Virus record (IMG/VR): IMGVR_UViG_3300047409_000221
Coordinates: 1-33,048 of that record
Origin: a virus
Reading direction: 5' to 3' (one strand)
DNA: 33,048 nt
Shown: positions 20,955-31,109 of the stretch, one piece after another
Layout: each line of letters begins with the position of its first letter
Position numbering within the stretch: the stretch's first letter is position 1
Notes under the pieces: generated by a model
Database searches by the model: none
What the model was told of the DNA's origin: nothing
What the model saw: the letters and a program-made list of their open reading frames with translations, nothing else
Position numbers and translations under genes: made by a program

Positions 20955-23303
20955 ATGGCTGAAGATTTTAAATTTACTAAGCAAGTTTCAGATGTCAGAC
21001 AAACGGTTCCTATTCCAATAGAAAAGAAGACTGTTAAAGTCGAACAACATGCTACGCCTGATTTTCAATCGACGATAAATGCTTTAGCTGAATCTCAAAA
21101 TAACTTAAGTGCTATAGGTGCACAAGTTGCTCAATCCGCTAGCAATTCGTTAGCAAGTAAATTAGGTATGGAACAAGGTAAAACACCTAAAGGCGATTTA
21201 ATGCCTTCGTTAACTGAGTTTGATAAGAACTTTGCTGAGAGTTATAAAGCTCAAGCCCATGCTACATTAACCATTCAAGGGCAAAAATTACTTACAGATA
21301 CACAATTAGAATTATCTAAACAAACACGATTAAGTCCAGATTTATTATCTAAAGCTACGATGCAAGTTCAACAAGGTTTAGATCGTATAGCATCCACTGC
21401 TCCTACAGATGTAGGTGTTCAGTTAAAACAATCATTTGATTCTTCTTTGATTAATAATACCAAACAATTTGAACATCAAATGTTTACGCAGCAACGTGAA
21501 GATCAAAAGAATAATCTCATAAAAGCTAGCAGTGTTCAGTTACAAAATGTTTATCAATTAGCAGTAAATGGTGATATGAAAGGTGCTCAAGCAGCTTCTA
21601 ATGCGGCTAAAGCGCTAATTAATAATCAAGAGAGCAACAAATTCTTATCTCCAGAAGATGCTCGTGTTCAAAGAGAAACAGCTGATCAAACATTAATAAA
21701 TGCATCATACATTAATGCAGCTACACAAGCGGATAAGGCTGGAAAGTTAGAAGAATTTCAAAAGAAATTATCAGAAGGCCCACCTGATGGATTAACTAAT
21801 GAACAGTGGGTTATTGCGGGTTCTGCTGTAAATAAGCAAATGAATTTTATTCAGACATTGAGATCTCAAGATGAAAATCTAAAAGCTCAACAAATGCATA
21901 ATCAAATTGCTCTTAATCCAATGTCTGTAAGTGATGCAGATTGGAATGCTTTCGAAAAAAGTGTTTCTAAAATTACAGCTGAAAAAGTTAGATTTAATTT
22001 AATTCAAGCTCGCAAACAACATTCTACAGAAACAACTTCTCAAGATACATTAATAGCAAACTGGGGAAATCCAGAAGTTCACGCTAACTCTTCTGAGAAA
22101 GTAGTTAATGCTTCATTTAATAAACAAGTTGATTATGCTGTTCAGTCGAGTCAAAAATCAAACAAGCCTTTAAGTCATGAAGATGCGCAAGTTATGGTTG
22201 CAGCTAGTGCTGGAGCTCAAATTCCTGTCTTTACGCGTGATCTTAAGAATAAACTAGCAAGTGCTAATCCAGCTTTAATTGAATCTGCATCACAACAAAT
22301 TAATGCTTTAAGAACTATTCAAGCTGGACGTGCATTAGCAGGGCTTTCAGCCAAAGATAATGCCATGGTTACGCAATATGCATCTTTACGAAATTCTTCT
22401 ACTGATTTAAATCAGACGGCAAGAGAAGTAACAAATGCTATTTATAATCAAGATCCAGCCGTTGAAGAAATGAACAATAAGAAATGGTCTAGTTATCTGA
22501 CAAAACAAACTTCAGGTGGTAAAAGTCTCAGTGATGTTGCCTTAGAAGCTGTAGATTTTAAAGCTAAAAACTTTCTAAACCCATCAATGGCAGAAGTTTA
22601 TTCAGCTGATATTCTTAGTAAATACCATACGAATTTTACAAATACGAATGGAGATAACGATTCTGCATTAAAAATAACTAAACAATATGTAGATGAGAAC
22701 TATGGAGATACAGGTGTAAATGGAGGAAGTCATAAAACGCTTCATCCTTTAGAGCAAGTATTAGGATTTAAGGATAAAGATGCTATTCCTTATATTCAAC
22801 AAGATGTTATCAATCAGCTTAATGAAAAATTGCTTCCTACTAAAGAATTATTCAATAGCAGAAAAAGTAATGAATATTGGGAAACATTACCATTGTCTAG
22901 AAAAGAACATGGCGTATTTAGTACAAGTTTTGATCCAATACAAATAAAAAGACATTTACGCACTGCCAATGGGATCAAAGAAGAAAAATTTAATCTAGTT
23001 CTTCATGGAAACTCTTTCGATAAATGGGATGTAGCCGTTCTGACTAATTCAGGCATGAAGAATTTTATGTTAGTCGCTCCTTATGTAGGATTTCCAACAT
23101 ACACACCAAATTCTAAAGCGATTCATGATAGTTATAATGCTGAACATACCTTTGGAACTTATGATAAAACTTTACATGGAGTTTTAAATAAGAAGATTGA
23201 TGTAAATAAAGACATATTTTCTTCAGAGAAACAAATTAAGAATCGCAAGAACCTAAGAAACATCTTATCTAAAGATATAAATGTATCGGAATTAATTAAA
23301 TGA
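20955..23303 (+). CDS. Internal virion protein (T7 gp15-like), 782 aa
   Basis: I chose ATG 20955, one base after the previous stop; an in-frame GTG at 20946 is an alternative. The length is close to T7 gp15 (747). The product is glutamine-, alanine- and lysine-rich and predicted mostly helical, with long amphipathic stretches and no transmembrane helix, as expected of the periplasmic tunnel protein. Primary sequence similarity to T7 is weak, so the assignment rests on position, size and composition. Confidence 0.72.
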   Translation: MAEDFKFTKQVSDVRQTVPIPIEKKTVKVEQHATPDFQSTINALAESQNNLSAIGAQVAQSASNSLASKLGMEQGKTPKGDLMPSLTEFDKNFAESYKAQAHATLTIQGQKLLTDTQLELSKQTRLSPDLLSKATMQVQQGLDRIASTAPTDVGVQLKQSFDSSLINNTKQFEHQMFTQQREDQKNNLIKASSVQLQNVYQLAVNGDMKGAQAASNAAKALINNQESNKFLSPEDARVQRETADQTLINASYINAATQADKAGKLEEFQKKLSEGPPDGLTNEQWVIAGSAVNKQMNFIQTLRSQDENLKAQQMHNQIALNPMSVSDADWNAFEKSVSKITAEKVRFNLIQARKQHSTETTSQDTLIANWGNPEVHANSSEKVVNASFNKQVDYAVQSSQKSNKPLSHEDAQVMVAASAGAQIPVFTRDLKNKLASANPALIESASQQINALRTIQAGRALAGLSAKDNAMVTQYASLRNSSTDLNQTAREVTNAIYNQDPAVEEMNNKKWSSYLTKQTSGGKSLSDVALEAVDFKAKNFLNPSMAEVYSADILSKYHTNFTNTNGDNDSALKITKQYVDENYGDTGVNGGSHKTLHPLEQVLGFKDKDAIPYIQQDVINQLNEKLLPTKELFNSRKSNEYWETLPLSRKEHGVFSTSFDPIQIKRHLRTANGIKEEKFNLVLHGNSFDKWDVAVLTNSGMKNFMLVAPYVGFPTYTPNSKAIHDSYNAEHTFGTYDKTLHGVLNKKIDVNKDIFSSEKQIKNRKNLRNILSKDINVSELIK

Positions 23304-26300
23304 TTATAGAAGATGAAAAAGATTTATCTAATATAAGCTCAACTAATAAGCCTTCTATTCCTTTAGATATAGACTTTGTTCCTAATAATCCTATCTTAAT
23401 GACTACTGATGCTAAAAGTTTGGGTGTAACTAATCCACTTCAAGGAATTAAAGAAGAGTCTTCTTTTTATGAAACTGCTAAAGCTGAAGCTTATAAGTTT
23501 AATGCTACTGCACAAGGTATACATTCTGGATATGAAAAGATTCTAGAACCTAGTCCTTTGGATGATATCGCTCCTGCTGGATGGACTTCTAAAACTGATG
23601 TATCTAAATTTATCAATGTTGCTGATAAAAATCTTAAATATTTATTTGATGCCACTGGTCCCAAAGACCAAGCTTATCGTTTGCAAAGAATAATGAGTGA
23701 ACAAGCAACTGATGAAGCTATTGCAAATGGATCATTCTTTGCAAAACTTGTAGGTGGAGTTATAGGAATGATTAGTGATCCTATGACATACATTCCAATT
23801 TGGGGATCAGTTAAATATGCAAAACTCTCTACTACCATTTTTAAAAGTGCAGAACGAGCTTTGCCAGGTTCTGCTACTTATGGCGTTGCTTCAGCGGCTA
23901 CTGAGCAATTAGACAAAGTTAATGGAACAATGGAAGACTTTGTTATAGATGCGGGTATTCGAACAGTCTTTGGAACAGTCTTATTTGGCGGCATTGGCGC
24001 TTCTAAAAATATTGCTGATAAAATGGAACTCTGGCAATTAAGAGGACATGTTAAGAATCATATAGACGGTATTGATTATAAAATACATGTTAATGAAGAA
24101 GGAAAAGTCACTGGATTTAAAGCTCATGATACTACGGGTGGCTTAAGTGCTGAGAAAGTTTCCTTTGCTCAAGATATAGCTAATTCAGCATTTCATAAAT
24201 CAGGTGTATTTAAACTTCCATATATTGGCACTGGAATGAAGAATTTCTTGTCTATGCCTGTATTAGGATCTCCACTTATAACTCTTTTACAGACACCATT
24301 TAAAGCTGCTAATGCTTATTTTGATCGTGTTGTAGATCACTCATTTGTGACTAAAGGCATTGCTGAAGGTGAAGTAGCACCTAAGAAATTTGAATCTATG
24401 ATGAATCAGTCTAGAGCTGGAATAAGTGCTTTAAATGGTCAGTTTAATGCTCTTCATCTAGAAAGAAATGGATTTAATATTAAGAATAGAATTGGTGTTG
24501 CTACCGTAAATAATGTTCTAAGTCTTAAAGATACAGCTACTCAACTGTTTGCTAAATATATAGACAAATCAGGATACGTTTCTAGAGATGCATTCTATGA
24601 TGAAGTTCAACAAGTAGTTCATAGTGGAGTAGCAAGTGAACATGCAGCTGTTAATACTGCTGCTGAAATGACTCGTAAGCAATTAGATACAACGTATGCA
24701 GCTTTTAGAAAGGCCTATAATTTGCCTGAAGACTGGATGCCTTCTCGTACAGCTGAAGAATATTTGATGCGTGTTTATGATACGCCTTATATGAATACTA
24801 ATGAGACCAAATGGGTTCAAGTTATTAGTAATTGGCTAAAAGAGGCAGATGTTCTTATTTCTGAACGTATGCAACCTATTAATGATTTAGAGAGACTTAT
24901 TGCTGAACATAAAGAAAATCATTTAGCATTAATCAATCGTCCTAATCGCACTGATAAAGAAATAAAAGAGAGTGTTGATCAACTAATAGGTATGAGAGCC
25001 AATAAAAAAGCTTTAGAAGAAACTTTACAAAATGAATTACGTTCAAATGCTGATCTACAGTTACATGTTGAAGATTGGCATGCTTTATCCGCTGATGAAG
25101 CTAAACAAATTGAAACTTTAACTAAACGTCAGAATATTGCTAAAAAAGAATACGATAAATATAAAAAAATTGTCGCAGATTTGAAAGCTGAAATTAAAGA
25201 AAGAGAAGCACAAGCAGTTTCAGGTAAAACTGTTAAAACAGCAAAGTCCAATCTAAGAAAGAGTGAAACTGGGAAACTTTATTTAGCACAAGAAGAAGCT
25301 AAGCTAGCTATTGCTGAGAAGGAATATTACGAAGAATCTGAAAGTCTTCAGGTTAGAATGCATAATGGAGAAATACCTTCTAGATTATTCACTAAAAAAC
25401 CTGATAGTTTCCAATATGAATTTAAGAATCCAAACAATCGTTTAAGATTTCGTGATGTCTATGGCACAGAGAATAATCCATTCACAGCCGAACAACACGC
25501 AAAAGCCTATTATGACACAATATTAAATCAAACTGCTGAAGATACCATCAATCAAGTAATGGGCAGATTCACTGGAAATAGAAGTGAAAGTCATTTAAAA
25601 AGCAGGACTTTATTAGTTCCTGATTCTTTACTTTATGAAAATAATTTCATGACTAAAGACTTAATGGCTAAGATCTCAAATTATACAACTTATCTTAATA
25701 GACGAACTCATTTAAAAAATGTCTTTAATGATGTAACTATTGATGGTGGTATTGAGCCATTAGTTGCTGAGGTAGGTAAGAATCATGAAGAATTTAGAGT
25801 ACATTTAAATAATAAAAAACAACTATTAGAAAATAAATTAAGTGATGAGTCTTTATCTGCTAAAGATAAGAAGAAATTAGAAAAAAACTTAGCATCTATT
25901 GATAAAGAATTAATCACTAAACGTAAAGAATTTGAAAAAGTAAAAGGTCAAATGCAACATGTTTATGAAAAGATGATGGGTATTCAAAGAGTAGATAAGA
26001 AAGCTTTGCAGATTAAAAGCGGAGTTATGTCATTAACGGCTATGTCAAATCTAGCTTTCGTTCCTTTTTTGATGGTTACTGAATTTGGTTCTCAAGGTTT
26101 ACAACATGGAATATGGCCTTTAATTCGTGATGGTCTCTATCCTTTAATAGAAAGTTTAGGTGGGATAATCAAATCAAAAGATAGTGAAGCCTTAAGGAAA
26201 GCGGCTCCAAGTATTAACTTAGCATTGCAGGATATTGGTAAAGGTTATGCAGATCGTAATTGGTCAATGCATGATAGTCCTTACGCCAATCTAGGAAAGA

Positions 26301-27253
26301 TTGTTGGTGGATTAGAAAGAGCGGCTCATTTCTCAGCTAATATAACAGGTACCAATATTGCTGATAATGGCTTGCAGCATCTAACAGCTGCTATCAGCCA
26401 AGGTGAACTTATGAGAATAATTCATGCTTGGAAAGCTGGTAAAATGACACCTAGAGAAGGTACTTATATAAGAACTTATGGTATTGATCTCGATAAATAT
26501 GGAGATCGAATGCTTGAAGCCTTTACTAAGAATGGGGGTGGTAAAACTAAGATTGGGGGTTATCAAAGTAACTTCTGGCACTGGGAAGATTTAGAAGCAT
26601 CTAAAGAATTTGGTGATGCTGTCTTTAGAGCTGTTAAAGATACTAATATTCAAGCTGGGATAGCTGATTCTCCTTTTTGGACTGATAATAATTCAACTTT
26701 AGGTATTATTGGTTCAATCATTAAGGGATTTAATGGTTGGATGTATGCATCTATTAATCGTTATGTTATTCCTTCTATGCAACAAGCTGATGCACAAAAA
26801 CTTTCAGGAGTTATTTTCATGATTGGTTTGGGCGCTTTAGTTGACCCTATGAAACGCTTTGCTAAAGGTCTCTCTCCTTATGAAGACAATGTTACGCCAC
26901 AACAAATTGCTTTCTCAGCTTTAAATAACTCGGGATATTTAAGTTACTTTATGACGGTTTTAGCTGATGCTAACTTATTAAGTAGTGATCGACTACTAGG
27001 TGATCTTAAAAATTCAAAATATAAAGATCGAGCTCGCGTTGGACTATTAGGACCAAGCGTTGGTACCGCAAATAACTTTGCAGACTTATTAGGTGTGGCA
27101 GCTACTAATGAATGGAACAAACAAGATATGAAAAAAATGGCTAGAATGATTCCGCCATTTAATGCTTCATGGGCTAATTGGCTAAGTAATACAGCTGTAG
27201 ATAGTTTAGATGTACCTGCTACTAGACGACAAGCACGAGCCGCAAATGAATAA
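23300..27253 (+). CDS. Largest internal virion protein (T7 gp16-like), 1317 aa
   Basis: The length is nearly that of T7 gp16 (1318). The start overlaps the previous stop as ATGA. Hydrophobic segments (residues about 147-165, then a patch after about 906, MSNLAFVPFLMVTEFG, and another near 1176, VIFMIGLGALVDP) may enter the inner membrane during ejection. Long charged coiled-coil regions lie at about 510-700 and 840-900. I see no transglycosylase motif at its N-terminus, unlike T7 gp16; the separate gene at 11118-11588 may fill that role. Confidence 0.78.
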   Translation: MIIEDEKDLSNISSTNKPSIPLDIDFVPNNPILMTTDAKSLGVTNPLQGIKEESSFYETAKAEAYKFNATAQGIHSGYEKILEPSPLDDIAPAGWTSKTDVSKFINVADKNLKYLFDATGPKDQAYRLQRIMSEQATDEAIANGSFFAKLVGGVIGMISDPMTYIPIWGSVKYAKLSTTIFKSAERALPGSATYGVASAATEQLDKVNGTMEDFVIDAGIRTVFGTVLFGGIGASKNIADKMELWQLRGHVKNHIDGIDYKIHVNEEGKVTGFKAHDTTGGLSAEKVSFAQDIANSAFHKSGVFKLPYIGTGMKNFLSMPVLGSPLITLLQTPFKAANAYFDRVVDHSFVTKGIAEGEVAPKKFESMMNQSRAGISALNGQFNALHLERNGFNIKNRIGVATVNNVLSLKDTATQLFAKYIDKSGYVSRDAFYDEVQQVVHSGVASEHAAVNTAAEMTRKQLDTTYAAFRKAYNLPEDWMPSRTAEEYLMRVYDTPYMNTNETKWVQVISNWLKEADVLISERMQPINDLERLIAEHKENHLALINRPNRTDKEIKESVDQLIGMRANKKALEETLQNELRSNADLQLHVEDWHALSADEAKQIETLTKRQNIAKKEYDKYKKIVADLKAEIKEREAQAVSGKTVKTAKSNLRKSETGKLYLAQEEAKLAIAEKEYYEESESLQVRMHNGEIPSRLFTKKPDSFQYEFKNPNNRLRFRDVYGTENNPFTAEQHAKAYYDTILNQTAEDTINQVMGRFTGNRSESHLKSRTLLVPDSLLYENNFMTKDLMAKISNYTTYLNRRTHLKNVFNDVTIDGGIEPLVAEVGKNHEEFRVHLNNKKQLLENKLSDESLSAKDKKKLEKNLASIDKELITKRKEFEKVKGQMQHVYEKMMGIQRVDKKALQIKSGVMSLTAMSNLAFVPFLMVTEFGSQGLQHGIWPLIRDGLYPLIESLGGIIKSKDSEALRKAAPSINLALQDIGKGYADRNWSMHDSPYANLGKIVGGLERAAHFSANITGTNIADNGLQHLTAAISQGELMRIIHAWKAGKMTPREGTYIRTYGIDLDKYGDRMLEAFTKNGGGKTKIGGYQSNFWHWEDLEASKEFGDAVFRAVKDTNIQAGIADSPFWTDNNSTLGIIGSIIKGFNGWMYASINRYVIPSMQQADAQKLSGVIFMIGLGALVDPMKRFAKGLSPYEDNVTPQQIAFSALNNSGYLSYFMTVLADANLLSSDRLLGDLKNSKYKDRARVGLLGPSVGTANNFADLLGVAATNEWNKQDMKKMARMIPPFNASWANWLSNTAVDSLDVPATRRQARAANE

Positions 27254-27271
27254 CTTTAATGGAGTAAGACC

Positions 27272-30200
27272 ATGACACAAGTTTTAATAGATGACATTCT
27301 CCCCTATACCCAGGTTGTGGCTAGTGGTGGTCAAACAGTTTTTGGTACAACATGGACAGCTAATGCAGCAAGCGATGTAGTAGTTTATTTAACACCAGTA
27401 GGCGATGCTGCTGATGATACAACTCAGATATTGTCATCTAGTCTTTATAACGTAGCTTTTATCGGATCAAGCAATATTGTCCAAGTTACGTTAATTACTC
27501 CAGCTACTTTAGGTGATATTGTTACAGTCACTCGACAAACACCAGCTGATAGAGAGAATCTTTATACAAATACAAACTTTACTCCTAGCATGCTTAATAA
27601 TGACTTTGGCATCTTAACTTTAGTAGATCAACAAGCTCAATTAGTCGATCAATTAATAGGACCGCGTTATAACTATTCAGCTGTGATTAATGAGAATAAT
27701 CCTTCTCAAACAGTAGATACTATTTTACCTATTTTAGGTCCAGAGCAAATTTGGATTAAGAACCCTGGTAATACAGCTATTGTAGCTGCAGATATTGACA
27801 TCACAGCATCAGGAACTGTCAATTTAGGATTGATAAATAATTTAGCCTATTATCAAACAACAGGAACTGAGGTAAATGGACTTCCTACTGCTAATAGCGG
27901 AGTATTAATTACTTCAATTATTGGAGCTCCCTCAATAAGTTCAATACTTCCAAGTGCTGTTCAGTCTAATATCACTGTGTTAGGACCTCAGACACAAGCA
28001 CTGAATATGAATACTCATTTGATTAATAATGTAGTTAATCCTGTTGGCGCCCAAGATGCTGCTACTAAAGCTTATGTAGATGCTCAAGTTGCAGGTGGAG
28101 ATCCCTTAACAACTAAAGGTGATTTATTTACTTTTACTACAATACCAGCAAGATTACCTGTTGGAACAGTTAATGCACAAATCTTACAAGTTAATTCAGC
28201 TGCAGCTACGGGTTTAGCCTGGTCAACTGCATCTTATCCCGTTACAACTACAGCTAATGAATTGCTCTATTCAAGTACTAGTAACACAGTTGTTGGTTTA
28301 GCTACTGCTAATGATGGTGTATTAATTACTAGTGCTGTTGGAGTTCCATTAATTGCATCTACGTTACCAAATGCTGTTCAATTAAATATTACAGCTTTAG
28401 GAACTATAGCTACAGGTGTTTGGAATGGATCTGTTATTTCTTCAACATATGGTGGAACAGGTCTTTCAAATCCAACTGCTCATGGAATTATGATTGGTGA
28501 AGGTTCCAGTGCAATGACACCTATTGTCTTATCATCAGGACAAATCTTAGTAGGTTCTACTGGTATTGATCCTGTTGCAACAGCTATAAATTCTGGAACT
28601 GGCATACTTGTAGCAAATGGCGCAGGCTCTATTACTGTTTCATTAGTCACTCCTGTTGCAGTAACAAATGGTGGCACTGGTTTAAGTAGTACTACCATTA
28701 ATCAATTTCTTTATTCATCTGCTAATAATACTATTGCTGGATTAGCGACGAGTAACAATGGAACATTGGTGACAAGTTCTACTGGGGTGCCTTCTATTCT
28801 CGCAGGCCCAGGAACAACGGGACAAATCTTTCAGTCCAATGCGGCAGCAGCACCTAGCTTCTCAACAGCTAGCTACCCATCTACAACGACTGTTAATCAA
28901 ATTCTCTATTCGTCTTCAGCAAATACAGTAGTAGGATTAGCGACTGGTAATAGTGGTGTTCTTATTACTAGTGCCGGTGGCGTTCCTTCGATTAGTTCTA
29001 CATTGCCATCAGCCGTTCAGACCAACATCACAGCTTTAGGTGCGCAAGCTCAAGCATTGGATATGAATTCTCATTTAATAAATAATGTCACTGACCCAGT
29101 CAGTACTCAGGACGCAGCAACCAAAAACTATGTTGATAAGACTGCCTTAAATGGCACGAGTGTCTATGCGGCATCTGCGGCGACTCTGGGAACAGTAACA
29201 CAATCAGGCGCAGGTGTTGGAGCAACACTTACCAATGCAGGTGCACAAGCGACATTTGCTTTAGATGGAGTTAATCCACCTGTAGGATCAAATGTTTTAA
29301 TTAAAAATACTGCAACTGGTATGGCTGCTGCTAATGAAGGAATTTATACAGTAACAAGTGTAGGATCTGGCGCTACAAACTGGGTTTTAACACGAGCAAC
29401 TTCTTATGATACAGCTACTGAAATTAATAATACTGGTTTGATACTTATACAAAACGGTTCTACATTAGTGGGAACTGCTTGGTATAATGCTGCAACGATT
29501 GTAACAGTAGATACAACAGCTTTTAGTTACTCTCAATTTGGAAATATTGTATTCCCTATTACATTAGCTAATGGAGGCACCAGTGCTTCTCTAGTAGCAA
29601 GTAATGGTGGCATTTTTTATAGTACCGCAAGTGCAGGCGCCATTCTTGCTGGAACAGCAACAGCAGGTAAAGTACTACAATCAGGCGCAACAGCGGCGCC
29701 AAGTTGGTCGACTCCAACTTATCCAAGTGCTAGTGGTACGTCAGGAACTATTCTACGATCTAATGGAACGAATAATGTTTATTCTACGGCAACATTTGCT
29801 GATACCTATACAGCTAGTAATTTACTTTATAGTAATGGTTCAAATACAGTTACTGGTCTAGCAACGGCCAATAGCTCTGGATTATTAACAAACGGTTCTG
29901 GTGTACCTGCTTGGGTAACTGTAACGGGTACAGGTGCTCCGGTTTTAGCTACAACGCCAACATTGGTTACACCTGTATTGGGTGCTGCAACTGCAACAAG
30001 TATTAATTTTGGTGGAAGCACTTTATCAAATTATGTTGCTAATACTTCCTGGACGCCTACATTTATTTTTGCTACTCCTGGTGATTTATCAGTGGTATAT
30101 ACAACTCAATCAGGAACATATACACGAATTGGCAATGTTGTTTATTATACTTTCAGTTTGGTGTTTTCTCCTACTTTCACAACGTCTTCTGGTTCTGCTA

Positions 30201-30433
30201 TTGTTAGTTCTTTACCAATTGCTGCCGCCACTGGATCGATGCTAGGAAATGTTTCTTTTAGTGGAGGCGTAGTATTTAGTGGTAATTATGTAAATTTATC
30301 TACCAGTACAGGACAAAATAATTTAACAATGCTACGAACTATAACGACTTCAAATTTTGGCAACTTAGCACCAACTGCATTTCCTACAGGTGGAACATAT
30401 ACTATCGTTGGATCAGGATTTTATTTTGTTTAA
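27272..30433 (+). CDS. Tail fibre protein with internal repeats, 1053 aa
   Basis: GGAG precedes ATG 27272. The first 150 residues resemble the T7 gp17 nozzle-binding domain (DDILPYTQVVASGGQTVFGT, then TVTRQTPADRENLYTN and FTPSMLNNDFGILTLVDQQA). The remainder is a beta-rich stalk with at least five copies of an LYSS-x-x-NTVVGLAT-x-N-x-GVLIT module, plus two copies of a QDAATK-x-YVD motif. The C-terminus (from about residue 930) is a distinct receptor-binding-like domain ending SGFYFV. It attaches the phage to the host surface. Confidence 0.88.
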   Translation: MTQVLIDDILPYTQVVASGGQTVFGTTWTANAASDVVVYLTPVGDAADDTTQILSSSLYNVAFIGSSNIVQVTLITPATLGDIVTVTRQTPADRENLYTNTNFTPSMLNNDFGILTLVDQQAQLVDQLIGPRYNYSAVINENNPSQTVDTILPILGPEQIWIKNPGNTAIVAADIDITASGTVNLGLINNLAYYQTTGTEVNGLPTANSGVLITSIIGAPSISSILPSAVQSNITVLGPQTQALNMNTHLINNVVNPVGAQDAATKAYVDAQVAGGDPLTTKGDLFTFTTIPARLPVGTVNAQILQVNSAAATGLAWSTASYPVTTTANELLYSSTSNTVVGLATANDGVLITSAVGVPLIASTLPNAVQLNITALGTIATGVWNGSVISSTYGGTGLSNPTAHGIMIGEGSSAMTPIVLSSGQILVGSTGIDPVATAINSGTGILVANGAGSITVSLVTPVAVTNGGTGLSSTTINQFLYSSANNTIAGLATSNNGTLVTSSTGVPSILAGPGTTGQIFQSNAAAAPSFSTASYPSTTTVNQILYSSSANTVVGLATGNSGVLITSAGGVPSISSTLPSAVQTNITALGAQAQALDMNSHLINNVTDPVSTQDAATKNYVDKTALNGTSVYAASAATLGTVTQSGAGVGATLTNAGAQATFALDGVNPPVGSNVLIKNTATGMAAANEGIYTVTSVGSGATNWVLTRATSYDTATEINNTGLILIQNGSTLVGTAWYNAATIVTVDTTAFSYSQFGNIVFPITLANGGTSASLVASNGGIFYSTASAGAILAGTATAGKVLQSGATAAPSWSTPTYPSASGTSGTILRSNGTNNVYSTATFADTYTASNLLYSNGSNTVTGLATANSSGLLTNGSGVPAWVTVTGTGAPVLATTPTLVTPVLGAATATSINFGGSTLSNYVANTSWTPTFIFATPGDLSVVYTTQSGTYTRIGNVVYYTFSLVFSPTFTTSSGSAIVSSLPIAAATGSMLGNVSFSGGVVFSGNYVNLSTSTGQNNLTMLRTITTSNFGNLAPTAFPTGGTYTIVGSGFYFV

Positions 30434-30450
30434 TATTAGAAATATAAAAT

Positions 30451-30477
30451 GGCCTGATTATTCAGGCCTCTTATTTT
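30451..30477 (+). terminator. Intrinsic terminator after the tail fibre
   Basis: GGCCTGA and TCAGGCC form a seven-pair, GC-rich stem with a TTAT loop, followed by TCTTATTTT. It lies 17 bases after the fibre stop and should end the long structural transcript. Confidence 0.85.
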
Positions 30478-30563
30478 AATATCCTTTATAAAGCTAATGA
30501 TATGAATATTTTAATTTCTTGTTAATTTTTAGAGGATCGAATACTATTCGATTTCTTTTAAAA

Positions 30564-30746
30564 ATGGAATTGAATAAATTTATGAGATATAAACCAGAAG
30601 AAAAAGTTATTGTTTTATTAAATAAAATCCAAGGTCATTTAGATGAAATTGAATGCATCATGGAAAAACTACAGATTAATTCTCCTGTTGTACTTTCAAA
30701 AGTAGTTAAAAAGAAAGTACCAAGTTCTGTTAAATCTAAGAAATAA
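30564..30746 (+). CDS. Small basic-tailed protein, 60 aa
   Basis: ATG 30564 is the first in-frame ATG; a TTG at 30519 is possible but has no ribosome site. The product is a charged helix (KPEEKVIVLLNKIQGHLDEI) followed by a lysine-rich tail (VVKKKVPSSVKSKK), suggesting nucleic-acid contact. Oddly, the best ribosome motif (AGAGG, 30531-30535) is separated from ATG by a hairpin (30536-30552) that could bring the two together. Function is unknown. Confidence 0.55.
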   Translation: MELNKFMRYKPEEKVIVLLNKIQGHLDEIECIMEKLQINSPVVLSKVVKKKVPSSVKSKK

Positions 30747-30780
30747 AATGTTACAATGAAGTCTCCGTAAGTAAATGTCC

Positions 30781-30803
30781 AGGCGGTTATCCTACCGCCT
30801 TTT
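30781..30803. terminator. Terminator between convergent genes
   Basis: AGGCGGT (30781-30787) and ACCGCCT (30794-30800) form a seven-pair GC-rich stem with a six-base loop, followed by a TTTT run on the plus strand. It ends the plus-strand transcript and may act on the minus-strand gene too. Confidence 0.8.
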
Positions 30804-31012
30804 CATTTCTTGGGATGTTTAACAACACATTCTCCCACTAGAAAATAACTATAATCTTTATCTTCAGCTAAAACATATCCATTTGAAACCTGTACATCAT
30901 CCACTGTCTTATGAAAAAACTTATAATCTCCACTATAACAAGCAACGTCTAATTTACCTGCATTAGCATTAAAAGATGTTAATAAGATAAAAGATATAAG
31001 TAATAATTTCAT
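30803..31012 (-). CDS. Secreted moron-like protein, 69 aa
   Basis: The product has a signal peptide (MKLLLISFILLTSFNANA, with cleavage likely after ANA) and a mature part of about 51 residues containing two cysteines (VACYSG and GECVV) that could form a disulfide. A GGGAGA site precedes the ATG, and possible promoter boxes lie in the gap to 31075. It is a lone minus-strand gene in a late region, bounded by a terminator: the usual layout of a moron. It could alter the host surface or block superinfection, but no target is known. Confidence 0.7.
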   Translation of the reverse strand: MKLLLISFILLTSFNANAGKLDVACYSGDYKFFHKTVDDVQVSNGYVLAEDKDYSYFLVGECVVKHPKK

Positions 31013-31074
31013 ATAGATCTCCCTAGTATATTTACTATTATCTTACTACTACTTTCAAAAGCAATAGATGCTGG

Positions 31075-31080
31075 TATAAT
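31075..31080 (+). promoter_or_regulatory. Extended -10 promoter before the 31110 gene
   Basis: TGGTATAAT contains a perfect -10 box (31075-31080) with the TG extension; the -35 region is poor. It would drive the short operon ending in the large terminase gene. Confidence 0.5.
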
Positions 31081-31109
31081 ATTTTTATTGTTTTTGATAA
31101 GGAATGCAT

